The notes: generated by a model from the letters alone, not told the origin. Shown: positions 1 to 10,513, counted from the stretch's first letter. The stretch is 64,000 nt of DNA from Pseudoalteromonas ulvae UL12 (GCF_014925405.1 NZ_AQHJ01000033.1:62001-126000), one strand, 5' to 3'. Made by a program: numbers and translations.

Positions 1-149
1 ACCACCTTATTCAATTTTGGCTAAGCCACTTTCTTATCGATATTTATTTTCTACCGCAATACTTATGGCCAGTGCTAACAGGCGCACTTTGTTGGCCATG
101 GATATTCTTGCTATTGCGTAAATATCGACGTAATTTTAGGATCCGTTAA
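1..149 (+). CDS. mreD: Rod shape-determining protein MreD, C-terminal fragment
   Basis: Partial gene, cut by the left edge; only the last 48 or so residues are visible, read in the frame that starts at base 3 and ends with TAA at 147-149. The tail contains a hydrophobic stretch with WPWIFLLLRKYRR, closely resembling the end of MreD, the inner-membrane partner of MreB and MreC in cell elongation. The next gene (maf) starts in the stop codon (TAATG), the same order as in E. coli (mreD, yhdE, rng). The identification rests on this tail plus synteny, so it is strong although the fragment is short. Confidence 0.85.
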   Translation, partial: HLIQFWLSHFLIDIYFLPQYLWPVLTGALCWPWIFLLLRKYRRNFRIR

Positions 150-742
150 TGCTTCAACCTATTTATCTAGCCTCAGCATCACCTCGTCGTCGAGAACTCC
201 TTACTCAACTTAATGTTGAGTTTTTGCAATTTAGTGTTGATGCAGATGAATCTGCTTTACCAAATGAAACACCCTATGAGCATGTGGCACGCTTAGCTCA
301 GTTAAAAGCGCAAACCGGTGTGGCTATGGGGTATGATGATCGTCCTGTTTTAGGATCGGATACGATTGTTGTGATTAATGACCGCGTGTTAGGCAAGCCA
401 AAAAGCCAACAAGATGCAGCGCAAATGATGGCGTTGTTATCAGGTAACACGCATCAAGTTATGACTGCAATTTCGGTGGCGACGAGTGAATTGACTCTGA
501 CAGATGTAGTGATTACAGACGTGACTTTTCGAGTGCTATCCGAGGCTGAAATTGCTGACTATTGGCATTCAGGTGAACCGCACGATAAGGCTGGCGGATA
601 TGGTATTCAAGGGTTAGGTGGTCGATTTGTTAGTCAGTTAAATGGCAGCTATTTTGCGGTGGTCGGTCTACCCTTATATGAAACCGAACAATTGTTACTT
701 CGCTTTGAACAGGCATTATCATTGGTAGGAACCGAGCAATGA
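149..742 (+). CDS. maf: Maf family nucleotide pyrophosphatase (dTTP/UTP type)
   Basis: 197-residue Maf/HAM1-like protein. The signature SASPRRREL is at residues 9-17 and the GSDT motif with the likely catalytic Asp is at about residue 71. In E. coli the protein at this locus (YhdE) hydrolyses dTTP and UTP to the monophosphates, a house-cleaning role; substrate choice here is inferred from synteny. The ATG overlaps the mreD stop by one base and its own end overlaps the start of rng by four bases (ATGA), so it should be translated as part of the mre-rng operon. Confidence 0.93.
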   Translation: MLQPIYLASASPRRRELLTQLNVEFLQFSVDADESALPNETPYEHVARLAQLKAQTGVAMGYDDRPVLGSDTIVVINDRVLGKPKSQQDAAQMMALLSGNTHQVMTAISVATSELTLTDVVITDVTFRVLSEAEIADYWHSGEPHDKAGGYGIQGLGGRFVSQLNGSYFAVVGLPLYETEQLLLRFEQALSLVGTEQ

Positions 743-2211
743 GCAGTGAATTATTAATTAATGTCACGCCAAATGAAACACGTGTTGCACTGATTGAAAA
801 TGGTGTATTACAAGAAGTTGAGCATGAGCGGGCAGGAAATCTAGGGATCGTTGGGAATATCTATCAAGGTAAAGTCAGTCGAGTGCTACCAGGCATGCAA
901 GCTGCTTTTGTTGATATAGGGCTTGATAAAGCGGCGTTTTTACATGCATCAGATATCGTCAATAGTGCGTCAATTGTTGAAGGTGTCGATGAGCAGCCAA
1001 TAAAGAAAGTTCAGGATATTAGAGAGTTAGTTCGCCAAGGGCAGCATATTATTGTGCAAGTGGTCAAAGACCCTCTCGGTACTAAAGGCGCGCGACTAAC
1101 AACAGAAATTACCATCCCATCGCGTTACTTAGTGTTTATGCCAGATGCAACACATGTTGGCGTGAGCCAGCGCATCGAAACGGATGAAGAGCGAAAGCGC
1201 TTAAAAGAAATTGTTGCAGAATACAATGACGAAGAAGGTGGTTTTATTGTTCGCACTGCAGCGGAAGGGGCGAGTGAAGTTGAACTGGCCCATGATGCGA
1301 AGTTTTTGAAAAAACTATGGCAAAAAATTGTCACCAGACGCAAAGCGGCCCGAAAAGAAGTCTTGCTTCATGGCGATTTGACCTTGGCATTTCGTACTTT
1401 AAGAGATTATGTTGGTGAGGATATGGAGCGCATTCGTGTTGACTCTAAACTCGCCTTTCAGGAGCTCAAAGAGTTTACTGAAGAGTTTGTTCCTGAGCTG
1501 ACCCCGACACTTGAGTATTACCCAGGTGAGCGACCTATTTTCGATCTTTTTGATGTAGAAAATGAAGTACAAAAAGCGCTGAAACGTAAAGTGGAGCTAA
1601 AGTCTGGCGGGTACCTGATTATCGATCAGACAGAAGCGATGACCACCATTGATATTAATACCGGTGCGTTTGTTGGCCATCGTAATTTAGAAGAAACGAT
1701 TTTTAATACCAACACAGAAGCCACGCAAGCGATTGCGCGTCAATTACGTTTGCGAAATTTAGGCGGTATTATCATCATAGATTTCATTGATATGACAACA
1801 GCCGATCACAAACGCAGGGTGCTACACTCTTTGGAAGTTGCACTACAAAAAGATCGCGCAAAAGCGAATATTAATGGCTTTTCCACACTGGGTTTGGTCG
1901 AAATGACCCGAAAGCGCACTCGTGAAAGCTTAGGGCATATATTGTGTGGTGTGTGTCCTGTGTGTGACGGTCGCGGAGCGCTGAAAACGGTAGAGACGGT
2001 CTGTTACGAAATTTTGCGTGAGATTGTCAGAGTCAATCGCGCGTATGCTGCAGATAAGTTTGTGGTGTATGCATCGCAATCCGTCAGTGAGGCATTGTTA
2101 AATGATGAATATCATAACCTAGCTGAACTTGAACTATTTATTGGTAAACCTATCAAAATACAGATTGAGAGCTTGTATAATCAAGAGCAATTTGATGTGG
2201 TAATGATGTAG
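739..2211 (+). CDS. rng: Ribonuclease G
   Basis: 490 residues, the normal length of RNase G (E. coli 489); it lacks the long C-terminal scaffold of RNase E. An S1 RNA-binding domain lies at about residues 37-125 (YQGKVSRVLPGMQAAFVDIG). The catalytic Mg-binding aspartates are visible at about D305 (TTIDINTGAF) and D348 (IIIIDFIDM). The zinc-link cysteines CPVC are at about 406-409. Known role: 5'-end-sensitive endonuclease for 16S rRNA 5' maturation and mRNA decay. Start ATG overlaps maf; the stop TAG shares its G with the GTG start of yhdP, implying translational coupling. Confidence 0.97.
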   Translation: MSSELLINVTPNETRVALIENGVLQEVEHERAGNLGIVGNIYQGKVSRVLPGMQAAFVDIGLDKAAFLHASDIVNSASIVEGVDEQPIKKVQDIRELVRQGQHIIVQVVKDPLGTKGARLTTEITIPSRYLVFMPDATHVGVSQRIETDEERKRLKEIVAEYNDEEGGFIVRTAAEGASEVELAHDAKFLKKLWQKIVTRRKAARKEVLLHGDLTLAFRTLRDYVGEDMERIRVDSKLAFQELKEFTEEFVPELTPTLEYYPGERPIFDLFDVENEVQKALKRKVELKSGGYLIIDQTEAMTTIDINTGAFVGHRNLEETIFNTNTEATQAIARQLRLRNLGGIIIIDFIDMTTADHKRRVLHSLEVALQKDRAKANINGFSTLGLVEMTRKRTRESLGHILCGVCPVCDGRGALKTVETVCYEILREIVRVNRAYAADKFVVYASQSVSEALLNDEYHNLAELELFIGKPIKIQIESLYNQEQFDVVMM

Positions 2212-5200
2212 TGCAAAAAATTTCAACGTGGTGTTTTTTTTGTTTAAGAAAAATTTGGCAAGTAACAGCGATCACCTTAGTGTTAGTCGCTGTACTGCTA
2301 TCCATTTTGAAATACAGTTTACCTTATGCAAATCAGTATAAATCTGACTTTGAAGGGATTATCGCGCAGCAATTTGGCGTCGAGCTTTACATTGGTAGTA
2401 TTACTGCTGCTTGGCAAAATACCGGACCCGCACTGGTTTTAGAGAATATCTCTTTTCAGCCCAACGACATCGCACCTGTTGATTTACTGATTGCCGAAAC
2501 CCGATTGCAGATTAATTTGTGGCAGTCTTTACTCGACCGTCAAGTGCGCTCAAGTTATTTTGTTTTAAACGGTGTGACTGCTTCCGTCAATACTACCGAG
2601 TTACTTAAACAACAAAAAGCGCAAACAGATACGAGCGGCTCCTCTGAGCTTGATTTAATCGAGGGGCTTTTTCTCGGTAATATTGGGCATTTTGCGTTAG
2701 AAAATAGCTTACTGGAAATCTATTTACAAAATGGCCAGCGACGCTCCATCGCGATCGAAAATGTAAGTTGGCAAAATAAAGATCAAAAACACCAAGGTCA
2801 AGGCCGTATTAGCTTACCTGGCATCGCTGAAAACTCTTTAGATGTAATTATTGATTTATATGGCGAGCAGTTTTCGAGTGCGTTTGGTGAGTTATATATT
2901 GCTGGTAAGACACTCAGTCTTGCGCCCTTATTGACTGATCTCACCCCTGACCATATTACTAAACTCAAATCAGATGTTAATTTTGAACTATGGGCGCGAA
3001 TTGATGAGCAAATGATTAAATCATTACAGCTCGAATGGCAACCTAGTAGCCTTTCTTGGCAATATCAACAGCAAGAGCAGCGTTTAGCAATAGAATCTGG
3101 CAGCCTTCGTTGGCAGCCACAAACTGGCGGCTGGCAGCTCGATAGTTCACATTTAAAGTTAAGTACGAATCAAAAAGCGTGGCCGGATTTAGGCATTCAC
3201 TTAGACAAATCCGCAGCGGGCTACCAAGCACAAGTTAATCATTTAAACTTGGCATTACTGCGTCAAATTGCGCAATTTGAATCTCTGAATAGTTTATCCC
3301 CCTTCATTGCTCGTCAGCCTAGCGGCATGCTTGAGCAAACTTACCTGCAATTTAAAGATGAATCAGATTGGCTCATTCAGCTCAAAGGGGCTGAATTGGG
3401 TTGGAATAATCTGGAAGACATTCCAGGTATGCAGGGGTTATCACTGACGTTAGCTTTGAGTCCAGAACGTGGCCGCATCGAAATTAGTGGCGAAGATAAT
3501 TATCTGTTAACCGGTAATCTGTTTAGTCAGGCCATAGCCTACCAGCAACTGAATCTTGATTTTGACTTACAAAAGCAATCAAATGGCTGGCAAGTTACCA
3601 GTGACAATATCTGGTTACACAATCAAGATTTATCGTTAGGCGGTGAGCTCGCACTTGATTTAGGCCAAGACAAAGCAGTCGAATTATACCTTGAAGTGAT
3701 GGGACCTCAGGCGACATTAGCCCGCCAATATTACCCGCGAGGGTATATGCCTCAAGGAACCATCGATTATTTGAATGGCGCAATTAAAGGTGGTGTTCTC
3801 GACAAGGTCAGGCTGCTATGGCAAGGAAAAATCGCTGATTTTCCTTACTCAGACAATAATGGCAAGTTTGAAGTACGAGCAGATGTAGTCGATGGAGTTT
3901 TTCAGTTTCAGCCCAACTGGCCAACGATTAATGATCTCGTTGCTGAATTAGTCTTTACTGGTGAGCGAATGGATATTTATAGCCAGCAAGGAGAACTGGT
4001 TAATTTAGCCTTAGGTCAATCGGTTACCGTCAGTATTGCTGATTTAGCTGATGCATCTTTGTTAACCGTTGATATTGATACGCAAGCGCAGGCTCAGACA
4101 TTGGCGCCCTTTTTTGATGGGACGCCATTAGCTAAGCCATTGGGTTCTGTATTAAAAGTTGTACAAGGTAATGGGCTCGTTAAAGGTAAAGTGCACTTAG
4201 CTATTGGCCTTGACAACCCTCAGGTTATCGCCAGTGGCAGTGTTGACCTCAATAGTGCCGATATGTATATCAGCCAGCCCGGTTTACCCTTAACGCAGGT
4301 CAATGGCATATTGCGTTTTGAGAATAGCCAGATTGAGTTGCAAGGTGCAACGGCGAATTGGTTAGGTTTGCCTTTGTCTTTTTCGGTTGAAGGCGTACAA
4401 AAAGATAAAGAATATCAATTAAATGTTCAACTTGCCGCTAATTGGCCTGTTGAAGAATTTATTGGCAAGGGGAGTGGATTACTGACAGGCTATCTTACTG
4501 ATGATTTACCTTTAGCTGCTAATTTAGATTTGAGTTTCCCTGAATCAGGGTTTAATTATCAAGCGACCATTCATTCTAATCTTGAAGGGTTAACCAGCTT
4601 ATTGCCGCCACCTTATGCAAAGTCAGCGGATCAGCAGTGGAATTTAACGGGTACGGTTATCGGGGATGAGATTTCTAACCTTATTCGGGTCGGGATTGAT
4701 GACAAACTATTTTTTAATGGCTTTTTGGCCAATGATACTGGAAAAATTACTCGCGCCCATTTAGTGGTGGCGCAAAAAGATTTAGGGATTAATCAGCAAG
4801 ATTTTGATGTGACCATTGCCTTGCCCCATGCGAATTTAAACCAGTGGATCCCATTTATTGATCACATAATAGAAAAGAGCCAGCAATCACAGCAGCACTC
4901 TTTTATGCCGAGTTTGGGCAAAATCCAAGGCAATGTCGCAGAGGTAGATTTATCTGGGATCGTGTTTAATCAACTTGATTTTAAACTAGATAACTTTGAT
5001 CAATCGACTCAGTTGAAATTAATGGCAAAAGAGCTTCGAGCAGAAGTCAGTATCCCAAAAGTACTTGCACAACGACCTATTTATGTCGAAGCTGATTACT
5101 TAAGAATTAACTTACCAAACACTGAATCTGAAGCCCAACCTGATGCCAACACAGATTGGCTAAAATCGCTTCCTTCTATTCGTTTTAATTGCGCTGATTG

Positions 5201-6020
5201 TAAAGTCGGCAGTTACCAGCTTGACCGAGTGATTTTAAATTTAGATCCCGGTGAAGATGGTATCTTAATTAGTGATTTGATTATTGATAAGACGGAGCAC
5301 ACCCTTAAAGCAAAAGGTGAGTGGCGGGCAGGCATTACCTCGCTTTTTGGGCAATTTACGAGCGATGATATTGGTGAGTTATTTGATGAATTTGATTTAA
5401 CATCATCAATCAAAGATTCTCGGGCACAAGCGTCATTGAATCTCAATTGGCAAGGTACTCCTTATGAGTTTAACACCACAAGCTTGTCAGGAGATCTCAA
5501 GCTTGATTTAGGAGAAGGGCATTTAAGCGAAGTGAGTGATGGTGGGGCGCGGGTGTTTTCGTTGTTAAGCCTTGATTCATTGGTTCGAAAGCTAAAACTT
5601 GATTTTAGGGATGTATTCGCCAAAGGCTTTTTCTATAACAGTTTAAAAGGAAGCCTGCAGATTGAAAAAGGCATTGCTCGGACTTCAGATACAAAAATTG
5701 ATGGTGTCCCAGCGGATATAAGCATAAAAGGTTATGCGGATTTAAATACCAAAAAAATTGATTATGACCTTGCTGTTGCACCTGAAGTTACATCAAGTAT
5801 TCCGGTTATTGTCGCTTGGATGGTGAATCCTGTTACAGGATTAGCGGCGCTGGCAATTGATAAAGTGATACATTCGGCTCGCGTAATTTCGGAAATTAAC
5901 TTTAAAATTAATGGCACCATGGATGAGCCTATCGTCACTGAACTTGGCAGAAAAAGCCGTGAAGTGGCATTACCGCAAGTCGCCAATGATCCTCCAACAA
6001 TAGAGCAGCCTCAACCATGA
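2211..6020 (+). CDS. yhdP: YhdP, AsmA-like intermembrane phospholipid transport protein
   Basis: 1269 residues (E. coli YhdP 1266) with a GTG start overlapping the rng stop. A basic N-terminus is followed by a single transmembrane helix at about residues 14-36. The rest is a very long beta-rich periplasmic region with repeated short amphipathic strands, and a C-terminal AsmA_2-like part. Such proteins form a bridge that carries phospholipid to the outer membrane, partly redundant with TamB and YdbH in E. coli. There are no catalytic motifs. It ends in ATGA overlap with the following amidase gene. Identification is by length, architecture and synteny. Confidence 0.93.
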   Translation: MQKISTWCFFCLRKIWQVTAITLVLVAVLLSILKYSLPYANQYKSDFEGIIAQQFGVELYIGSITAAWQNTGPALVLENISFQPNDIAPVDLLIAETRLQINLWQSLLDRQVRSSYFVLNGVTASVNTTELLKQQKAQTDTSGSSELDLIEGLFLGNIGHFALENSLLEIYLQNGQRRSIAIENVSWQNKDQKHQGQGRISLPGIAENSLDVIIDLYGEQFSSAFGELYIAGKTLSLAPLLTDLTPDHITKLKSDVNFELWARIDEQMIKSLQLEWQPSSLSWQYQQQEQRLAIESGSLRWQPQTGGWQLDSSHLKLSTNQKAWPDLGIHLDKSAAGYQAQVNHLNLALLRQIAQFESLNSLSPFIARQPSGMLEQTYLQFKDESDWLIQLKGAELGWNNLEDIPGMQGLSLTLALSPERGRIEISGEDNYLLTGNLFSQAIAYQQLNLDFDLQKQSNGWQVTSDNIWLHNQDLSLGGELALDLGQDKAVELYLEVMGPQATLARQYYPRGYMPQGTIDYLNGAIKGGVLDKVRLLWQGKIADFPYSDNNGKFEVRADVVDGVFQFQPNWPTINDLVAELVFTGERMDIYSQQGELVNLALGQSVTVSIADLADASLLTVDIDTQAQAQTLAPFFDGTPLAKPLGSVLKVVQGNGLVKGKVHLAIGLDNPQVIASGSVDLNSADMYISQPGLPLTQVNGILRFENSQIELQGATANWLGLPLSFSVEGVQKDKEYQLNVQLAANWPVEEFIGKGSGLLTGYLTDDLPLAANLDLSFPESGFNYQATIHSNLEGLTSLLPPPYAKSADQQWNLTGTVIGDEISNLIRVGIDDKLFFNGFLANDTGKITRAHLVVAQKDLGINQQDFDVTIALPHANLNQWIPFIDHIIEKSQQSQQHSFMPSLGKIQGNVAEVDLSGIVFNQLDFKLDNFDQSTQLKLMAKELRAEVSIPKVLAQRPIYVEADYLRINLPNTESEAQPDANTDWLKSLPSIRFNCADCKVGSYQLDRVILNLDPGEDGILISDLIIDKTEHTLKAKGEWRAGITSLFGQFTSDDIGELFDEFDLTSSIKDSRAQASLNLNWQGTPYEFNTTSLSGDLKLDLGEGHLSEVSDGGARVFSLLSLDSLVRKLKLDFRDVFAKGFFYNSLKGSLQIEKGIARTSDTKIDGVPADISIKGYADLNTKKIDYDLAVAPEVTSSIPVIVAWMVNPVTGLAALAIDKVIHSARVISEINFKINGTMDEPIVTELGRKSREVALPQVANDPPTIEQPQP

Positions 6021-6844
6021 TAATCGCATGCCTGCAAATGACATCATGCCCCGATGTGACGCAAAATATGGATGAGTTAAAGCAACAATGCTTAAATTTA
6101 CCAAAAGAGCGCCCTTTATTATTGTGTTTACCCGAAGGCTTTGCCTGTTTTGCTGGTGCTGCTGATGCAAACCTGCAATTAGCGAATAATGGTCAAGCTG
6201 ATGAGGTCATAAAACAGTTAGTGGCACTGTGTCAAGAGCATAACATTTGGCTCTCGGCGGGTACGATCCCGTTGCCGGCATCACAGACACAGCATTGGGC
6301 GGCTTCTTTGTTATTCAATGCGCAAGGTGAGGTCGTCGGTTGTTACCACAAGATGCATTTGTTTGATGTTGAGGTGGCCGATGGCACGGGTCAATACCAA
6401 GAATCACGTTATACAGCTGCCGGTAATGAAGTCGTGGTGGTTGATTCTCCATTTGGTCCGATAGGACTCTCTGTTTGTTATGATGTCCGCTTTCCTGCTT
6501 TATATAATAAAATGCGTTTGGAAGGTGCAGAAATTTTGCTGGTTCCCAGTGCATTTACCTGCCCAACAGGTGAGGCACATTGGCATGCATTACTGCGTGC
6601 CAGAGCGATTGAAAATCAATGCTACGTGGTGGCTGCAGCGCAAGTTGGCGATCATGGTCATGGTCGTCATACTTATGGCCATAGTGTTATTATTTCGCCT
6701 TGGGGCGACATAATGGCAGAGAATAAAAAACACTGTGGTTTAATTTACCATACCCTAGATAGGTCAATGCTAGAGCAAATTCGAGCGAAAATGCCTATAA
6801 TTTCACACACTAAGTTCACATGTGAGTTAAAAAATGAATTCTGA
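6017..6844 (+). CDS. Nitrilase-superfamily carbon-nitrogen hydrolase (Nit1/deaminated glutathione amidase-like)
   Basis: 275-residue CN-hydrolase with the full Glu-Lys-Cys triad: E40 (CLPEGF), K112 (YHKMHLF) and C154 (VCYDVRFP). The DVRFP context after the cysteine is typical of the branch containing Nit1 and YbeM, which hydrolyse deaminated glutathione to repair a transaminase by-product; that substrate is inferred. Start overlaps the yhdP stop by four bases and its 3' end overlaps tldD by eleven, so it is embedded in the operon. E. coli lacks a gene at this position; it is common here in marine gammaproteobacteria as far as I know. Confidence 0.88.
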   Translation: MIIACLQMTSCPDVTQNMDELKQQCLNLPKERPLLLCLPEGFACFAGAADANLQLANNGQADEVIKQLVALCQEHNIWLSAGTIPLPASQTQHWAASLLFNAQGEVVGCYHKMHLFDVEVADGTGQYQESRYTAAGNEVVVVDSPFGPIGLSVCYDVRFPALYNKMRLEGAEILLVPSAFTCPTGEAHWHALLRARAIENQCYVVAAAQVGDHGHGRHTYGHSVIISPWGDIMAENKKHCGLIYHTLDRSMLEQIRAKMPIISHTKFTCELKNEF

Positions 6845-8276
6845 AGTCGAAAATAACCTGTTAAAAAATAGTTCGCTATGTCGTGAAGATTTAGAAAAAA
6901 CCTTAGCGTTTATTCTTCAGCATCAGGTTGACTATGCAGATTTATATTTTCAGTCGAGCTACCACGAATCATGGATGTTGGAAGATGGTTTAGTCAAAGA
7001 AGGCTCTTATAACATTGAGCGTGGCGTTGGGGTGCGAGCTGTCAGTGGCGAGAAAACGGGTTTTTCGTATTCTGATGCAATTAATTTAGAAGCGCTTAAT
7101 CAGGCAGCAACAGCTGCAAGAAGCATTGCAAAAGCAGGGCAAAATAAAACCGTACAAGTTTTTTCTGATATCGACAGTCCGTTGCAATTTGAAGCAGCCA
7201 AACCAATTTCAAGTATGTCGGATGATAAAAAAGTCGAGCTACTTCGAGAGATTGAGCAATATATTCGTCAGCTTGCTCCCGAAGCAAGTCAGGTGGTGAC
7301 GTCTTTATCTGCCGTTTATGAAGAAGTGTTAGTTGCTGCCAGTGATGGTACCTTCGCAACGGATCAACGCCCTTTAATTCGCTTGAATTGTTCGGTGCTG
7401 TTAGAAAAAAACGGACGTCGTGAGCGCGGTGGTGCTGGTGGCGGCGCACGGTTAGATTATGGTTATTTTTATGAGTTAGAGGCTGGTAAACCGCGGTGGA
7501 TGGCTTACGCCGAGGATGCAATTCATCAAGCTCGCGTTAATTTGGATGCGATTGATGCGCCAGCCGGTGCGATGCCTGTTGTGCTAGGTGGTGGCTGGCC
7601 TGGTGTACTTTTGCATGAAGCGGTGGGTCATGGTTTAGAAGGCGACTTTAATCGAAAAGAAGCATCTGCATTTAGTGGACGAGTCGGTGAAAAGGTTGCT
7701 TCAGAATTATGTACTGTGGTTGATGATGGCACTCTTGCAAATCGTCGCGGTTCTTTAAATATTGATGATGAAGGCACACCCGCGGCTTATAACGTATTGA
7801 TTGAAAATGGTATCCTCAAAGGTTATATGCAAGACAAGTTGAATGCTCGGTTAATGGGAGTGGCTCCGACAGGGAATGGACGTCGTGAATCTTATGCACA
7901 TTTACCTATGCCGCGGATGACAAATACTTACATGTTGGCAGGCGAAAGTAGCCAAGAGGATATAATAGCGAGTGTTAAGAACGGTATTTTTGCTGCCAAT
8001 TTTGGCGGTGGGCAAGTTGATATCACTTCTGGAAAATTTGTTTTTTCTGCATCTGAGGCGTATTTAATTGAAAATGGGCGAGTCACAAGACCAATAAAAG
8101 GAGCGACTTTAATTGGTAATGGCCCAGAGGTGATGCAAAAAATCTCCATGGTGGGTAATGATTTATCGTTAGATAACGGAGTTGGTGTCTGCGGTAAAGA
8201 TGGGCAAAGTGTCCCGGTTGGAGTGGGGCAACCAAGCCTTCGTATTGATGAATTGACCGTAGGTGGCACCGCTTAA
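6834..8276 (+). CDS. tldD: Metalloprotease TldD
   Basis: 480 residues (E. coli 481). The modified zinc motif HEAVGH is at residues 261-266, within [14 protein letters not shown], and marks the catalytic subunit of the TldD/PmbA(TldE) heterodimer. Known roles are degradation of unfolded peptides, such as microcin B17 leader processing and CcdA turnover. The partner gene pmbA is also in this window at 48303. The start lies inside the end of the amidase gene, so it is probably translated by coupling. A factor-independent terminator follows at 8313. Confidence 0.97.
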   Translation: MNSEVENNLLKNSSLCREDLEKTLAFILQHQVDYADLYFQSSYHESWMLEDGLVKEGSYNIERGVGVRAVSGEKTGFSYSDAINLEALNQAATAARSIAKAGQNKTVQVFSDIDSPLQFEAAKPISSMSDDKKVELLREIEQYIRQLAPEASQVVTSLSAVYEEVLVAASDGTFATDQRPLIRLNCSVLLEKNGRRERGGAGGGARLDYGYFYELEAGKPRWMAYAEDAIHQARVNLDAIDAPAGAMPVVLGGGWPGVLLHEAVGHGLEGDFNRKEASAFSGRVGEKVASELCTVVDDGTLANRRGSLNIDDEGTPAAYNVLIENGILKGYMQDKLNARLMGVAPTGNGRRESYAHLPMPRMTNTYMLAGESSQEDIIASVKNGIFAANFGGGQVDITSGKFVFSASEAYLIENGRVTRPIKGATLIGNGPEVMQKISMVGNDLSLDNGVGVCGKDGQSVPVGVGQPSLRIDELTVGGTA

Positions 8277-8312
8277 TTACAGATATAAAGCAATCAGCCA
8301 TTTAAATATGAA

Positions 8313-8338
8313 AAGGTCGTAACTAACGGCCTTTTTTT
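8313..8338 (+). terminator. Terminator of the maf-tldD operon
   Basis: Eight-base stem AAGGTCGT / ACGGCCTT with one G-T wobble and a five-base loop, followed by a run of T. It lies 36 bases after the tldD stop and fits a Rho-independent terminator for the whole mre-maf-rng-yhdP-nit-tldD run. Confidence 0.8.
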
Positions 8339-8418
8339 GTGTGATTTATGTGTAACCAATATAGTTTGAGGGCAGTTTCATTTGCTACTATCTGATTTTT
8401 AATAAAAAGAGAGTGCCA

Positions 8419-8847
8419 ATGTGGTATCGATGGGGATGGACCTGTTTTAGTTTGCTAAGTTTATCTGCGTGTATCGCCCCTAATGTATCAGAGTCAAACG
8501 ATCAGACTCCTCCGGTTCTACATCCTCCAAAGCAGTTAAATACTCAACCAGTCAATAACACTCAGGTGGTGTTTAAGCCATCTAATTTGGTGATGTTGTC
8601 TAATACTCTTGCAGCGCAACAGTTAGGCGCGATCAAAATGGGTTTTATAGCCAGTGAAGCGTGTTTAAGCGCAGCGCAGCGTGTTCATATCATGCAAAAA
8701 AAGCTGATTAAAGACCTAAAAATCCAAGCTTATAATTTAGGTGCAAATTCAATGGTGTTAGAGCACTGTAGTCTACAGCGTAGAAGTGGTTGCCAGCGCC
8801 AGTTGAATTGTGAAGGTGTGGCCTATAGTGCCAGTGTGATGTTGTAA
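8419..8847 (+). CDS. rcsF: RcsF-like outer-membrane lipoprotein
   Basis: About 142 residues. A short signal peptide ends in a lipobox (LSLSAC), followed by a Pro-rich linker and a C-terminal domain with four cysteines in the RcsF pattern: one in SEAC, one in LEHC, and two in SGCQRQLNC. In E. coli RcsF these form two non-consecutive disulfides, and the lipoprotein senses envelope damage and signals through IgaA to the Rcs phosphorelay. A GTG at 8413 opens the frame, but the ATG at 8419 has GAGAG at suitable distance and is preferred. No rcsB, rcsC, rcsD or igaA is in the window. The function is inferred from the cysteine pattern. Confidence 0.75.
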   Translation: MWYRWGWTCFSLLSLSACIAPNVSESNDQTPPVLHPPKQLNTQPVNNTQVVFKPSNLVMLSNTLAAQQLGAIKMGFIASEACLSAAQRVHIMQKKLIKDLKIQAYNLGANSMVLEHCSLQRRSGCQRQLNCEGVAYSASVML

Positions 8848-8870
8848 AAAAAAGCCGCGATAGCGGCTTT
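8846..8870 (-). terminator. Terminator of the ahpC-ahpF unit
   Basis: Perfect eight-base stem AAAGCCGC / GCGGCTTT with a GATA loop. The A-run on the plus strand side becomes a U-run for minus-strand transcripts, so this ends ahpF. It can also stop read-through from the RcsF-like gene. Confidence 0.85.
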
Positions 8871-8901
8871 GGAGACTCAACTTGATTGGGTGTATTAAAG
8901 A

Positions 8902-10467
8902 TCAAGCTGCGAATTCTGTTGTATTCTCATCGTGTCTAATTAGATAATCAAAGGCGCCTAAGCTGGCCGTTGCACCACTTCCTATTGCAATGATTATTTG
9001 CTTGTATGGTGTGTCAGTGACATCTCCCGCAGCGAAAACGCCAGGCATTGATGTTGCGCCATGCTTATCTGTTATGACTTCCCCTTGAGGCGAAAGACTT
9101 AGTGAATCTTTTAGCCAATCGGTATTGGGCAATAAACCAATTTGTACAAAAATACCGGCAAGCTCGATGTGCTGAACTTGTTGGGTCGCTCGATCTAGGT
9201 AAGTTAAGCCGGTGACCTTGTTACCATCTCCCAGTACTTCGGTGGTTTGTGCCTGAGTGATAATTGTAATGTTACCTAAACTACGTGCCTTTTTAATTAA
9301 GACCGCATCAGCTCGTAACTGTTCAGCAAACTCAAGAACCGTGACATGATCGGTAATATTGGCTAAATCAATCGCAGCTTCAATACCTGAGTTACCTCCA
9401 CCAATAACCGCAACGCGCTTTCCTTTAAATAATGGACCATCACAATGAGGGCAGTATGCAACACCATGGCCTCGGTATTCTTTTTCTCCGGGTACATTCA
9501 TTTCACGCCACCGTGCACCCGTTGCAACGACAACTGATTTAGCTGTTAGGTGCGCGCCACTTTCTAAATCAAGAATGAAACCGTTATCTGAGCGAAGTGA
9601 TTGCGCTCTTTGGTGTGTTATTAAATCAACATCATAATCGCGGACATGTTCTTCAAGTTGCGCGACTAATTGCGGGCCTTGAGTCGCCTTGACTGATAGA
9701 AAATTCTCAATCCCTAAGGTTTCAGTCACTTGCCCCCCAAATTTTTCTGCCACAAGTGCTGTTTTGAGACCTTTACGTGCAGAGTAAACGGCCGCTGCAG
9801 CACCAGCAGGACCTGCTCCAACAATCAACACATCGTATTGATCTTTTTCGTTAAGCTTTGCAACGGTTTTTTCTGCACTGGACGAGTCGACTTTGCTTAA
9901 GATATCAGTCAGTGAAATAGCACCTTGGCTGAAAGGTTGGCCATTTAAATACACAGCAGGCACAGATAAAATATTGCGTTGTTGCACTTCATCTTGGAAA
10001 AGTGCGCCATCAATCATGGTCGCCTTTATGTTCGGGTTGATTGCCGCCATGCTGTTCAGTGCTTGCACTACGCCGGGGCAGGTTTGGCAACTGAGGGAAA
10101 TATATATCTCGAAGTTCAATTCATTTTCGAGAGATTGAATTTGAGCGATTTGTTCAGGATCTATTTTGCTGTCATGACCACCAGTGTGCAAAATAGCCAA
10201 AATTAAGCTGGTAAACTCATGACCCATAGGTACACCAGCAAAATTAATTTCACTGCGAGGTCCTAAGACCGAGAGCATCGGAGAGCGTCGTTCTGAGAGC
10301 TGTGTGGTTGAGAGTGAAATCAGTGGATTAAGTTCACTCAGTTCAGTTGCCAACTGGTTTAGTTCAATGGATTTTTTACTCTCATCAAGATTAATCACCA
10401 ATTGAACAGGGTGTGAAATAGCCGAAAAATGAGTTTGTAGTTGTGATTTTATCTTAGTGTCTAACAT
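8902..10467 (-). CDS. ahpF: Alkyl hydroperoxide reductase subunit F
   Basis: 521 residues from the chosen start, exactly the E. coli AhpF length. The ATG at 10467 has a near-perfect AAGGAGG six bases upstream and begins [10 protein letters not shown]; the longer reading frame upstream is not needed. N-terminal tandem thioredoxin-fold domain with redox pair C127/C130 (CQTCPG), then a thioredoxin-reductase-like part with the FAD motif [10 protein letters not shown], the NAD(P)-binding motif GGGNSG and the redox pair C339/C342 (CPHCDG). It passes electrons from NADH to AhpC. It follows ahpC, with a hairpin between them. Confidence 0.97.
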   Translation of the reverse strand: MLDTKIKSQLQTHFSAISHPVQLVINLDESKKSIELNQLATELSELNPLISLSTTQLSERRSPMLSVLGPRSEINFAGVPMGHEFTSLILAILHTGGHDSKIDPEQIAQIQSLENELNFEIYISLSCQTCPGVVQALNSMAAINPNIKATMIDGALFQDEVQQRNILSVPAVYLNGQPFSQGAISLTDILSKVDSSSAEKTVAKLNEKDQYDVLIVGAGPAGAAAAVYSARKGLKTALVAEKFGGQVTETLGIENFLSVKATQGPQLVAQLEEHVRDYDVDLITHQRAQSLRSDNGFILDLESGAHLTAKSVVVATGARWREMNVPGEKEYRGHGVAYCPHCDGPLFKGKRVAVIGGGNSGIEAAIDLANITDHVTVLEFAEQLRADAVLIKKARSLGNITIITQAQTTEVLGDGNKVTGLTYLDRATQQVQHIELAGIFVQIGLLPNTDWLKDSLSLSPQGEVITDKHGATSMPGVFAAGDVTDTPYKQIIIAIGSGATASLGAFDYLIRHDENTTEFAA

Positions 10468-10491
10468 GATGACCTCCTTGAGAGAAAAAGA

Positions 10492-10513
10492 GCAGCCAAG
10501 CCAACTTGGCTGC
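10492..10513 (-). promoter_or_regulatory. Intercistronic hairpin between ahpC and ahpF (probable attenuator)
   Basis: Nine-base perfect stem GCAGCCAAG / CTTGGCTGC with a four-base loop, ten bases after the ahpC stop. On the minus strand it is followed by a T-rich stretch (TCTTTTTCTCTC) and then the ahpF ribosome binding site. It looks like a leaky terminator that would lower ahpF relative to ahpC, or an mRNA-stabilising hairpin for ahpC. Confidence 0.65.
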
